This document shows, in pieces, positions 1-8,851 of a DNA stretch of 26,317 nucleotides (positions are counted from its first letter, which is position 1; every line of letters starts with the position of its first letter). Made by a program: the position numbers and the translations under genes. This DNA is from Fidelibacterota bacterium. Lineage in GTDB: Bacteria > Marinisomatota > Marinisomatia > SCGC-AAA003-L08 > GCA-002719095. The notes below the pieces were generated by a model. It was not told where the DNA came from. It searched no databases and was given only the letters and a program-made list of their open reading frames with translations. The DNA lies in the NCBI GenBank assembly GCA_002705575.1, contig PAHI01000029.1, forward strand, positions 1 through 26,317. The letters run 5' to 3'.

Positions 1-916
1 GCGAAGAGTTTATAGATGACAATAAAAATGGTCTGTGGGACCAAGGCGAAGAATTTACAGACAAAGGAAATGGATTATGGGATAATGGACAAGATGATTG
101 GCTAAAAGATAATATAGAAAGTGAATCCATTAATTATTCTTCTATTAAAAATCAAGAAATCGCAAAAGACATAAATCGATATGTAGACAATGTTGCTATA
201 TATGATGCTAAATATGATAAAATAGAAAAAATTCATAACTCAATCAATAATGTGAGCAAGAAATATACTGAAACAAAACATCTATCTAGTAACACAGAAG
301 CAGTGATTAGTACTATAGAATATGATCTGAATAAAATTGATGCTAAAAATATAAGCTTAGATGACAAAAACTATGCTATCCCTAGCTATAAGAAAATAAA
401 GTCTGGTATATCTATATCTAGCTTAGTTATAATTCTATTGCTATTCATTATATATACTTATAAAAACAAAGAAAGTCGTGCAAAACTATCATTTGGGGCT
501 TTTTTCTCTATATTTTTATTGCTTACACTAATATTTAAAATAAACAGTCAATCATCGCAAGGAAGTAATACATATCAGGATATATCGTATATTTATATTG
601 TTAAGCCAAGCGATGAAAAATATACAGATCTTCCAAATGGAGTTTTTGATGCAGGAATTGATGTAGATTGCGGGCTAGATGGAATATGCCCAAATGACCC
701 AAACTATATATCAGCTGATAATGATGGCACAGAAAGAAACAACTATCTTGAATCAGAAGCCTTTGAAGATAATAACGACAATGGTATTTGGGATGAAGAT
801 GAAAAATTTACAGATAGTAACAATAACAATAAATTTGATTCTATTGAGATATATGCTGACCTTGGAAACCGTCAATGGGATGAAGGCGAAGAGTTTATAG
901 ATGACAATAAAAATGG
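1..916 (+). repeat. 31-bp exact direct repeat, copies at 1-31 and 886-916
   Basis: Bases 1-31 are identical to 886-916, and the match breaks at base 32 (t versus a). The offset is 885 bp, a multiple of three, so both copies encode the same EF-hand-like residues (EEFIDDNKNG) in the same gene. The left copy may be longer because it starts at the window edge. The repeat is probably internal duplication of the acidic motif. A repeat at an edge can also be where an assembly stopped. Confidence 0.85.
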
Positions 917-1841
917 AATTTGGGATAATGGTGAAACCATAGCAAAAATAAATCTTGAGAATCTTATAGGCTCTATTGATAAAACAAGCTTTCAAGAAGC
1001 ATTTCTGGATTATAAAAAAGAAGGTGAATCTAATGGTAAACTTTATGCTGAGAACATCATAATAACAAAAGAATTTAACCGCAACAATCTTAATTCTTTA
1101 AGAGCTCACTCATCAATTATCCTTGACATTCTAAATGAATCTGACGAAAAAAAATCAGGCGATTACTTCATCATTAATGATGAGGATGCTAACGCAAACA
1201 TAAACGGCTACTTTATTGGCTATGTAAATGCGACTGGAAATTACTACAAGAAAACTGAAACAGATAAATTAAAAAGTAAAGATATCTTAAAAGAGCAGAA
1301 AAACATCTTAATAGAAAATAATTATTTTAGCAATTATATTCAAGCAGCAGCAAAAGATATTCTTGATATAGATGATTTTCAGTTAAAAGATTTAAATGAA
1401 GAATTTGTAGCTCAAATTTTTATAAATATATCCGAGAGTTCAAATAACCCCAACTTTATAATAAATTATAAAAAAGAGCTCTCTAATTTAGATTCAATCC
1501 AAAATGACAATGGTATTATCGCTGGAACAATATTACAAATGAATCCAGGAGAAACATCCGATATAATATTTACAGATGATAAGGCATACATAGTATTTCT
1601 TCATTCTAAAAATTTAAACACAAGCACTTTGGATCTTGAAAAAGAAAGAGAGACTTTGAAAAGTAAAACCTATACATTCTCTAAACACTTTGAGGCTCAA
1701 AGAAATAACCTCAAAGTAGATGATTGGAGAAATAAATCTTCAAGAAGCGTACCTAACGCACTAGGATACTCAGATAATATAAACGATATATACTTTAATT
1801 TAGGAAACTTTAAAGCTGCCTTTAGTTTTAATACAAACTAA
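1..1841 (+). CDS. Membrane-anchored protein with EF-hand-like acidic repeats and PpiD/SurA-like C-terminus (5' end missing)
   Basis: The reading frame is open from base 3 (and from the window edge) to the TAA at 1839-1841, so at least 612 residues are present and the N-terminus lies outside. A GTG at 252 is internal, not a start. Acidic repeats of the D-x-N-x-N-G-x-W-D-x-G-E type lie at about nt 3-112 and 640-945 and resemble calcium-binding EF-hand or thrombospondin-3 loops. Two hydrophobic segments (about nt 408-461 and 489-542) are separated by a short basic loop, KNKESRAK. This is a hairpin that would leave both flanks outside the cytoplasm. The C-terminal part contains GTILQMNPGETSDIIFTDDK and later LKVDDWRNK, which resemble the end of PpiD/SurA-type parvulin chaperones (lkpGevS...; aDIeDnR). 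I see no complete, confident parvulin domain. Likely role: periplasmic or envelope folding factor or surface protein. The repeats are seen; the PpiD link is inference. Confidence 0.6.
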   Translation, partial: EEFIDDNKNGLWDQGEEFTDKGNGLWDNGQDDWLKDNIESESINYSSIKNQEIAKDINRYVDNVAIYDAKYDKIEKIHNSINNVSKKYTETKHLSSNTEAVISTIEYDLNKIDAKNISLDDKNYAIPSYKKIKSGISISSLVIILLLFIIYTYKNKESRAKLSFGAFFSIFLLLTLIFKINSQSSQGSNTYQDISYIYIVKPSDEKYTDLPNGVFDAGIDVDCGLDGICPNDPNYISADNDGTERNNYLESEAFEDNNDNGIWDEDEKFTDSNNNNKFDSIEIYADLGNRQWDEGEEFIDDNKNGIWDNGETIAKINLENLIGSIDKTSFQEAFLDYKKEGESNGKLYAENIIITKEFNRNNLNSLRAHSSIILDILNESDEKKSGDYFIINDEDANANINGYFIGYVNATGNYYKKTETDKLKSKDILKEQKNILIENNYFSNYIQAAAKDILDIDDFQLKDLNEEFVAQIFINISESSNNPNFIINYKKELSNLDSIQNDNGIIAGTILQMNPGETSDIIFTDDKAYIVFLHSKNLNTSTLDLEKERETLKSKTYTFSKHFEAQRNNLKVDDWRNKSSRSVPNALGYSDNINDIYFNLGNFKAAFSFNTN

Positions 1842-2188
1842 AGCCTTGAATAACAGCTAGCTATTACAAATATACTTAGAAAATACTATAATAAATTCAT
1901 GGCAATAAAGAAGATTTAGAAAGCTTGTTTATTATGTACGATTCCATTACCTTCTAATGACAAAATATTAAAAGGCTTGCATGACCTCCTATATTAGCTT
2001 TTCTTTTTTTTTGCAAACAACCTCTACTTAAATCAGGTTAATATTAAATTTTATAAAAAAATTCATTCTTAATATTGCTACAGAAATATTAATATATTTT
2101 ATTGAAACCTAGAAATTTAAAAAAACAAGAGTCACAGCAATAGGAAAACCAATAACATCATATCAATTTAATTTTAAAAACATATAAA
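1842..2188. other. Gene-free stretch between convergent genes
   Basis: The space between the plus-strand gene ending at 1841 and the minus-strand groEL is about 410 bp, very A+T-rich, with only trivial ORFs (fewer than 20 codons) on either strand. A possible weak plus-strand terminator lies at 1970-2012: AAAAGGCT, an 18-base loop, then AGCTTTT with one bulge, followed by a run of nine T. Apart from this and the strong hairpin at 2189-2220, I see nothing interpretable here. Confidence 0.5.
1970..2012 (+). terminator. Possible weak terminator after the EF-hand-like gene
   Basis: The arms AAAAGGCT (1970-1977) and AGCTTTT (1996-2002) pair with one bulged G around an 18-base loop, and a T run follows at 2004-2012. 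The stem is weak and the loop long, so this is only a candidate for ending the transcript of the upstream gene 130 bp away. Confidence 0.3.
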
Positions 2189-2220
2189 AAAAGCACCCTA
2201 TAATTTAAAAGGGTGCTTTT
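2186..2220 (-). terminator. Intrinsic terminator of the groES-groEL transcript
   Basis: A perfect 11-bp stem, AAAAGCACCCT (2189-2199) pairing with AGGGTGCTTTT (2210-2220), encloses a 10-base loop. Read on the minus strand, the stem is followed by seven T (2192-2186). It sits 33 bp past the groEL stop codon. On the plus strand only TTTT follows, so minus-strand use is favoured, although it might also stop transcripts coming from the left. Confidence 0.88.
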
Positions 2221-2252
2221 AAAATGATAAGCTTTATGAAAAAACTTATGGA

Positions 2253-3935
<1,683 letters not shown>

Positions 3936-4214
3936 TTATAGTGTTGCAAGAATATCGCTTTCACGCATGATTAATAATTCACCGCTATCAATTTCTGAGC
4001 CTGAATATTTACCATACAATACTTTGTCACCTTTCTTGATTGTCATTTTTACTAAATTACCTGAATCTGAAATTTTTCCTGGACCAACAGCTACAACCTC
4101 ACCTATTTGTGGCTTTTCTTTAGCTGTGTCCGGCAAAATAATTCCTGATGCTGTTTTTTCTTCAACAGCTTGTGGCTTTACCACAACTCTGTCAGAAAGT
4201 GGATTTAACTTCAT
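3936..4214 (-). CDS. groES: Co-chaperonin GroES (Hsp10)
   Basis: This 92-residue protein is the lid of the GroEL folding chamber. It starts with [14 protein letters not shown] and shows the mobile loop that docks onto GroEL ([18 protein letters not shown], about residues 18-35), then GEVVAVGPG and the closing [16 protein letters not shown] region, the normal order and length for the family. The ATG has a strong GGAGG site 7 bases upstream. Upstream are 100 bp to dut containing a palindrome and a possible promoter but no CIRCE (HrcA) element. The position directly ahead of groEL is standard. Confidence 0.98.
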   Translation of the reverse strand: MKLNPLSDRVVVKPQAVEEKTASGIILPDTAKEKPQIGEVVAVGPGKISDSGNLVKMTIKKGDKVLYGKYSGSEIDSGELLIMRESDILATL

Positions 4215-4260
4215 TTTAAACCTCCGTTTATTTAAAAAATATTATTCAAAAACAATACAA

Positions 4261-4268
4261 CAAATATA
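4261..4268 (-). promoter_or_regulatory. Possible -7 element of a groES promoter (TATATTTG)
   Basis: On the minus strand, bases 4268-4261 read TATATTTG, matching the TAnnTTTG -7 element described for Bacteroidota primary-sigma promoters. It lies about 46 bases before the groES ATG. No TTTG was found at the expected -33 spacing, so the call rests on one element in A+T-rich DNA and is weak. Confidence 0.25.
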
Positions 4269-4280
4269 ATGCCATTAGCT

Positions 4281-4312
4281 AAAAAAATCATAAAATTATG
4301 ACAAATAGTCAT
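4281..4312 (-). terminator. Palindromes between dut and groES: weak terminator or operator
   Basis: Two overlapping inverted repeats lie just past the dut stop codon: TCATAA-AA-TTATGA (4288-4301) and ATGAC-AAATA-GTCAT (4298-4312). Read on the minus strand, the first stem is followed by seven T (4287-4281), like a weak A+U-rich terminator that would uncouple groESL from dut. The same symmetry could be a repressor site for the chaperonin genes. The sequence alone does not decide. Confidence 0.35.
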
Positions 4313-4314
4313 GA

Positions 4315-4752
4315 TTATTTGCCAGTGCTTCCAAAACCACCCTTTCCTCTACTGCTATTACTAAGATTATCCTTAATAGTATACTCAATATTAGAACAAT
4401 TTGGTGCAACAATTTGAAATAGCCTTTGGCCTTTCTTTGCAGTAAAGCTATAACCTTTTATATTATCACAACATGCCATTATTTCACCTCTATAGCCTCC
4501 ATCAATCAAGCCGATTGAGTTTGACATTCTTAAAGGAGTTTTACTAATACTTGATCTTGGAATCAAAAAGTATGACAAACTATTTTCTGACTCACATGCT
4601 ATCCCCAGCTTTATAAGCTTAGTTTCTGCAGGTTGAAACTCTACATCTTCGATAACGTATAAATCAAGACCTGCGTCTCCTTTATGAAAATGACCATGGT
4701 TTTCATAATAAATTCTAGCATTTTCATTTAATATTTTTAAATATAATTTCAT
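4315..4752 (-). CDS. dut: Deoxyuridine 5'-triphosphate nucleotidohydrolase (dUTPase)
   Basis: Hydrolyses dUTP to dUMP and pyrophosphate, keeping uracil out of DNA and feeding dTMP synthesis. It is a 145-residue trimeric-type enzyme with all five conserved motifs: GDAGLDLY (25-32), PRSSI (65-69), GLIDGGYRGEI (81-91, with the catalytic Asp), GQRLFQIV (108-115) and the glycine-rich C-terminal arm RGKGGFGSTG (135-144). Motif 3 reads GLIDGGYRGE rather than the common bacterial G(V/L)IDxDYxG, a variant I would not regard as disabling. The SD sequence AAGGAG overlaps the stop codon of ispG 10 bp upstream, so the two genes are probably translationally coupled. Confidence 0.96.
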   Translation of the reverse strand: MKLYLKILNENARIYYENHGHFHKGDAGLDLYVIEDVEFQPAETKLIKLGIACESENSLSYFLIPRSSISKTPLRMSNSIGLIDGGYRGEIMACCDNIKGYSFTAKKGQRLFQIVAPNCSNIEYTIKDNLSNSSRGKGGFGSTGK

Positions 4753-4762
4753 AAATAACTCC

Positions 4763-6700
4763 TTATGGATCTACCCAGTCACCATTTTGTTTGATTAATT
4801 TAATCAATTCTTCATCTGCAACATTCATCGGCACATTTTTTTTAACTATATCTTGTTTTTTATATAATGATATTTTACCAACACCTGTACCAACATAACC
4901 ATAATCAGCATCTGCCATTTCCCCTGGCCCGTTAACAATACAGCCCATAATGCCTATTTTTAAACCCTTTAAATGCTCTGTTTTTGACCTAATTCTTGAT
5001 GTAACCTCCTGTAAATCAAAAAGAGTTCTTCCACAAGATGGGCATGATATATACTCTGTTTTAGTTATACGCGTTCTGCTAGCTTGTAGTATGCCAAAAG
5101 AAATTCTATTTATAAATCTGAGGTTTTTATGACCTTCAGTTTTGAGCATAATACCATCGCCAAAGCCATCTATAAAAAGGCCTCCTAAATCTATGCTTGG
5201 ATACAACTGAATCTGCTGATCACTTAAATTACTATATAATTTTTCTACTATCACAGGCACACGACAATTATTATTAATTAAATTTAAAACCGCTGAACGA
5301 ATGTCTGCCATAAAATGAGCATTATCTGAATTTATCACTAGAACTATAGTTGAGTCATTCTTGATTTTTGATATAATATTATCACTTAAATTTAAAGAAG
5401 ATATTCTTAAAAAATTAACCTCAGAATGTTTCTTATCATCACTCAAATACTGTTCAAGGCTCAATACTGGATAGTGTCGATTTTTTTTACAATTACTCCA
5501 TATTGAAAAATCTTGTATAACTCCTATTGTTCCAGGAAGTTTGAAATCAACTTCTTTTTCACCAATATATATATAGTCACATGCAATGTCACTAATTCCC
5601 CATTTATCAGTTTCTTCAAAATACTCATATCCTAGATCAACAAGAGATTTAATCTTAATTTTTTTAATAAAAGATAGATCATTAATAACCCTAGGAACAT
5701 TTTCTCTGCCAATATTTAATATTTCAACACTATTTCTTTTCATATAATCAAAAGGATTACTCGAGTTTTCATTTATTTTATTAATATCAGGATGATTGCT
5801 TCTATTCAAATATTTATTTATAATATCTCTTGCTACTGGTATTTCAAATTCAGGTTCTTCAGTCAAAGAGACTCTAATAGTGTCACCTAAACCATCTTCC
5901 AAAAGCGTTCCTATCCCTAAAGCAGACTTAATTCTACCATCTTCTCCTTCACCTGCCTCAGTGACACCTAAATGAAGAGGGAAATTCATTTTTTCTTTAA
6001 TCATTGTGTTAACTAATAATCTATAAGCTTGAACCATAACAATAGGATTACTTGATTTCATAGATATGACAACATTATAATATTTTTCATCACTACATAT
6101 TCTAAGAAATTCCATTGCAGATTCAACCATACCTCTTGGAGTATCTCCATAACGACTTAAAATTCTATCTGATAAAGATCCATGATTTGCTCCAATTCTC
6201 ATTGCAGTACCATATTCTTTACAAACACTAATTAAGGGCAAGAATCTTTTTCTAATACGATTAATTTCTTCACTATACTGTTTATCTGAATATTCTTTAT
6301 AGTTAAATCTTTTAACATCAGCATAATTACCAGGATTAATCCTTACTTTTTCTACGATTCTAGCCGCAATTTCAGCTGCATAAGGAGTAAAATGTATATC
6401 TGCAATTAATGGAGTATCATAACCTCTTTTAACAAGCTCTTTCTTAATCTGGCTAAGATTCTCTGCCTGCTTTCTACTTGGAGCTGTAATACGTATATAT
6501 TCACAGCCTGCATCAATCATTCTAATGGACTGTTCAACTGTACCTATAGTATCCATTGTGTCTGTTGTAGTCATTGACTGAATTCTAATGGGATTATTGC
6601 CACCCAATGAGACATCCCCAATCTTGACTTCTCTTGAATTCCATCTTGAATAAGAAGTTAAAGAATTGCAATACTGATTTTTATTTATAGTTTTTTCCAT
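4763..6700 (-). CDS. ispG: 4-hydroxy-3-methylbut-2-enyl diphosphate synthase IspG (GcpE), long form
   Basis: Iron-sulfur enzyme of the non-mevalonate (MEP) isoprenoid pathway that reduces methylerythritol cyclodiphosphate to HMBPP. The N-terminal TIM-barrel is clear (IGGxNPIRIQSM-type start, ADIHFTPYAAEIA, KVRINPGNY, GANHGSLSDRI, LGVTEAGEGEDGRIKSA). The C-terminal [4Fe-4S] domain carries CPSCGRT (Cys553, Cys556), Cys587 in GIMGCIVNGPGEMADAD, and Glu594. At 645 residues it is far longer than the roughly 360-390 of E. coli-type IspG. The extra 250 residues between barrel and cluster domain (about 300-550) are the insertion typical of plant, Chlamydia and Bacteroidota/Chlorobiota enzymes. No good SD precedes the ATG at 6700. 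First gene of the minus-strand run to groEL. Confidence 0.97.
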   Translation of the reverse strand: MEKTINKNQYCNSLTSYSRWNSREVKIGDVSLGGNNPIRIQSMTTTDTMDTIGTVEQSIRMIDAGCEYIRITAPSRKQAENLSQIKKELVKRGYDTPLIADIHFTPYAAEIAARIVEKVRINPGNYADVKRFNYKEYSDKQYSEEINRIRKRFLPLISVCKEYGTAMRIGANHGSLSDRILSRYGDTPRGMVESAMEFLRICSDEKYYNVVISMKSSNPIVMVQAYRLLVNTMIKEKMNFPLHLGVTEAGEGEDGRIKSALGIGTLLEDGLGDTIRVSLTEEPEFEIPVARDIINKYLNRSNHPDINKINENSSNPFDYMKRNSVEILNIGRENVPRVINDLSFIKKIKIKSLVDLGYEYFEETDKWGISDIACDYIYIGEKEVDFKLPGTIGVIQDFSIWSNCKKNRHYPVLSLEQYLSDDKKHSEVNFLRISSLNLSDNIISKIKNDSTIVLVINSDNAHFMADIRSAVLNLINNNCRVPVIVEKLYSNLSDQQIQLYPSIDLGGLFIDGFGDGIMLKTEGHKNLRFINRISFGILQASRTRITKTEYISCPSCGRTLFDLQEVTSRIRSKTEHLKGLKIGIMGCIVNGPGEMADADYGYVGTGVGKISLYKKQDIVKKNVPMNVADEELIKLIKQNGDWVDP

Positions 6701-6729
6701 TGTTAGAGTTTATAATTTAATACTATAAT
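6700..6729 (+). promoter_or_regulatory. Sigma70-like promoter of the OPT-transporter operon
   Basis: TTGTTA (6700-6705), an 18-bp spacer and a perfect TATAAT (6724-6729) sit in the 53-bp divergent gap. The -35 box overlaps the first base of the ispG start codon on the other strand. The predicted transcript start near 6736 leaves a short leader with SD AAAGGAG (6741-6747) before the ATG at 6754. Confidence 0.5.
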
Positions 6730-6753
6730 TTCTGATATTCAAAAGGAGCAAAT

Positions 6754-7041
6754 ATGAAGAACATAATAATTGGTTTTATGACATGCTTATCATTATTCAT
6801 TATAATAGGAGCGACAGAAACTCCTCGAATAATAGATACTCCACCAGAAGAATTAATAAGACAGCTAGTTGGTATAGATAAAAGTTCAATTGGTAAATAT
6901 CAAGGTTTTACGGATAGCAATAATAGCCCCAATAAGGGGATTTACATGATTAACACTGAAAATGCACATGTTTACAAATTGAATTTTGAAGAAAAAAAAT
7001 GGCAGAAATTCACATCAGATAAAGCTTGGATAAAAGATTAG
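6754..7041 (+). CDS. Small secreted protein of unknown function
   Basis: I do not recognise this 95-residue protein. It has a good N-terminal signal peptide (basic MKN, then the hydrophobic stretch IIIGFMTCLSLFIIIGA, cleavage likely after ..GATE or nearby) and a mature part of about 75 residues that is hydrophilic, with KYQGFTDSNNSPNKG and a charged tail (NFEEKKWQKFTSDKAW). It has a clear SD and a promoter just upstream. It ends 7 bp before the OPT transporter and is surely co-transcribed with it, so a role at the envelope connected to that transporter is possible. That is inferred from position only. The single Cys lies inside the signal segment and does not make a convincing lipobox. Confidence 0.75.
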   Translation: MKNIIIGFMTCLSLFIIIGATETPRIIDTPPEELIRQLVGIDKSSIGKYQGFTDSNNSPNKGIYMINTENAHVYKLNFEEKKWQKFTSDKAWIKD

Positions 7042-7048
7042 GTAAAAT

Positions 7049-8851
7049 ATGAAATTAAGAACCATACTATTAGGTAGTTTTTTATCTATTATTCTGGGTG
7101 CTGCAAATGCATATTTAGGATTATTTGCAGGAATGACAATTTCGGCATCAATACCTGCAGCAGTATTATCAATGGGAATTCTCTCATTATTTAAAAACTC
7201 TTCTATAAAAGAAAACAACTTAGTTCAAACATCCGCATCTGCTGGTGAATCATTAGCTGCAGGAGTTATATTTACAATTCCTGCACTAATTCTCATTGGT
7301 TCAGAGCCAGATTCTATATTTAAAGGGTGGGAAAAATTTAACTATTTTAAAATTTTAATGTATTCATTAATCGGTGGAATCATGGGTATATTTTTTACAA
7401 TACCACTTAGAAAAGCACTTATAGAAAATGCAAAATTAAGTTTTCCTGAAGGTCAAGCTACCGCAAAAGTATTAGAAGTTGGTAACAATGCAAAAAAAAG
7501 TAATTCAAAGGAAGCAAAAGCCAACTTAAAACTAATGATATTAGCATCAATATATAGCTCAATATTTAAACTAATACAATCTGGATTTCATATGATATCT
7601 GAAGTATTCACTAGCTCATTTTTAGCATTTAAATCAGTTTTTGGGTTTGGAGTATCGCTATCTCCCGCTCTATTATCTGTTGGATTTATTATAGGAAAAA
7701 GAATATCTATCATGGTTTTTTCTGGTGGTGCTTTTGCATGGATAATAATACTACCTATATTAACTGCAGGAACCAATAGTGTTAATATAGATTTAATGGA
7801 GTATGCCTATGAAGTCTGGAACAAAAAAATAAGATACATTGGAGTTGGAACTATGCTTGTTGGAGGAATATGGTCTTTAATTTCCGTATTTAAATTTATA
7901 TCTATAGGCTTTAAAAATGATTCGACCAAATCAAAGGAAGCAAAAGACATTCCAAGTAAATGGGTTTGGGCAGGAATGATATTAATTTTTGTTATACTTG
8001 TTCCAATATATAATCAAGATATCCAATCTTTACCCCTGTCAATAGGTTTATGTTTTCTAATAATACTTATGGGGTTCTTGTTTTCATCTGTTGCAGCTTA
8101 TATGGCTGGAGTTGTAGGTTCTTCTAACAATCCAATATCAGGCGTAACTATCGCTACAATAATGTTTTCCAGTTTATTGATTTTGTTTCTAAAGGGCCAA
8201 GCTGAAAATGGGCCTTTACTTGCTATACTTATCGGATCTGTTGTATGTTGTGCCGCAGCGATAGGAGGAGATAACATGCAAGATTTAAAAACAGGACATA
8301 TAATTAATGCTACTCCTTGGAAACAACAAATAATGCAAATAATTGGAGTAATCTCAGCATCTCTTGTAATGGGCTTTATAGTTCTCTTATTGCATAATGC
8401 TTATGGAATAGGGGATGGATTAAAAGCCCCGCAAGCTAATTTAATGAAATTTGTATCTGTAGGCATATTTTCAAATAATCTACCCTGGGATATGATAATA
8501 ATTGGAGCTATTGTTGCTATTTGCATAATAATTACTAATATAGTATTCAAAATAGAGATACACATACTGGCTGTAGCTGTTGGAATATATCTTCCAATTG
8601 AATTATCCATTCCAATACTGATTGGAGGTCTTATTGCAGATAGAATAAAAACTCGAGAAAAAGGTATCTTAATAGCATCAGGAATTATTACAGGAGAGGC
8701 GCTAATGGGCATCATAATTGCTATACCTATATTTATATCTGGAAATAAATCATGGTGGCCTCATATCAAATCATTAGAAATATCAAGTTTAATTGTATTT
8801 ATTGCCTTCATTGGATGGTTCTACTATCAGTTAAAAAGTAAAAAAGCCTAA
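7049..8851 (+). CDS. OPT-family oligopeptide/metal-chelate transporter
   Basis: Inner-membrane, proton-coupled transporter of the OPT (oligopeptide transporter / yellow-stripe-like) family, about 600 residues with 14 or more hydrophobic segments. Diagnostic stretches are GAANAYLGLFAGMTISASIP near the N-terminus, LVQTSASAGESLAAG, LSFPEGQATAKVL, and GDNMQDLKTGHIINATPWKQQ in the second half. The family moves small peptides or metal-chelate complexes, and the substrate cannot be told from sequence. It is preceded at 7 bp by a small secreted protein and its stop codon overlaps the next gene's ATG (TAATG), so the three genes are coupled. It appears complete at the family's usual length. Confidence 0.94.
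   Translation: MKLRTILLGSFLSIILGAANAYLGLFAGMTISASIPAAVLSMGILSLFKNSSIKENNLVQTSASAGESLAAGVIFTIPALILIGSEPDSIFKGWEKFNYFKILMYSLIGGIMGIFFTIPLRKALIENAKLSFPEGQATAKVLEVGNNAKKSNSKEAKANLKLMILASIYSSIFKLIQSGFHMISEVFTSSFLAFKSVFGFGVSLSPALLSVGFIIGKRISIMVFSGGAFAWIIILPILTAGTNSVNIDLMEYAYEVWNKKIRYIGVGTMLVGGIWSLISVFKFISIGFKNDSTKSKEAKDIPSKWVWAGMILIFVILVPIYNQDIQSLPLSIGLCFLIILMGFLFSSVAAYMAGVVGSSNNPISGVTIATIMFSSLLILFLKGQAENGPLLAILIGSVVCCAAAIGGDNMQDLKTGHIINATPWKQQIMQIIGVISASLVMGFIVLLLHNAYGIGDGLKAPQANLMKFVSVGIFSNNLPWDMIIIGAIVAICIIITNIVFKIEIHILAVAVGIYLPIELSIPILIGGLIADRIKTREKGILIASGIITGEALMGIIIAIPIFISGNKSWWPHIKSLEISSLIVFIAFIGWFYYQLKSKKA

Noticed and set aside
679..995. Small ORFs on both strands within the acidic-repeat region
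   Set aside because: Alternative-frame shadows of the repeat DNA, with no SD and no recognisable features.
252..1841. Start of the first gene at GTG 252
   Set aside because: The same frame is open to the window edge and encodes further acidic repeats of the same type upstream, so 252 is an internal valine codon of a 5'-truncated gene.
1842..2252. Small RNA or tRNA gene in the longest gap
   Set aside because: No cloverleaf, no conserved RNA motif and no promoter-terminator pairing could be made out; only the groEL terminator is convincing.
4215..4314. CIRCE/HrcA operator upstream of groES
   Set aside because: The sequence was read on both strands and no TTAGCACTC...GAGTGCTAA or near match is present.
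8401..8715. Minus-strand 104-codon ORF inside the OPT transporter
   Set aside because: It is antisense to transmembrane segments. Its long Ile/Pro-rich translation is what complementing A+T-rich hydrophobic codons gives.
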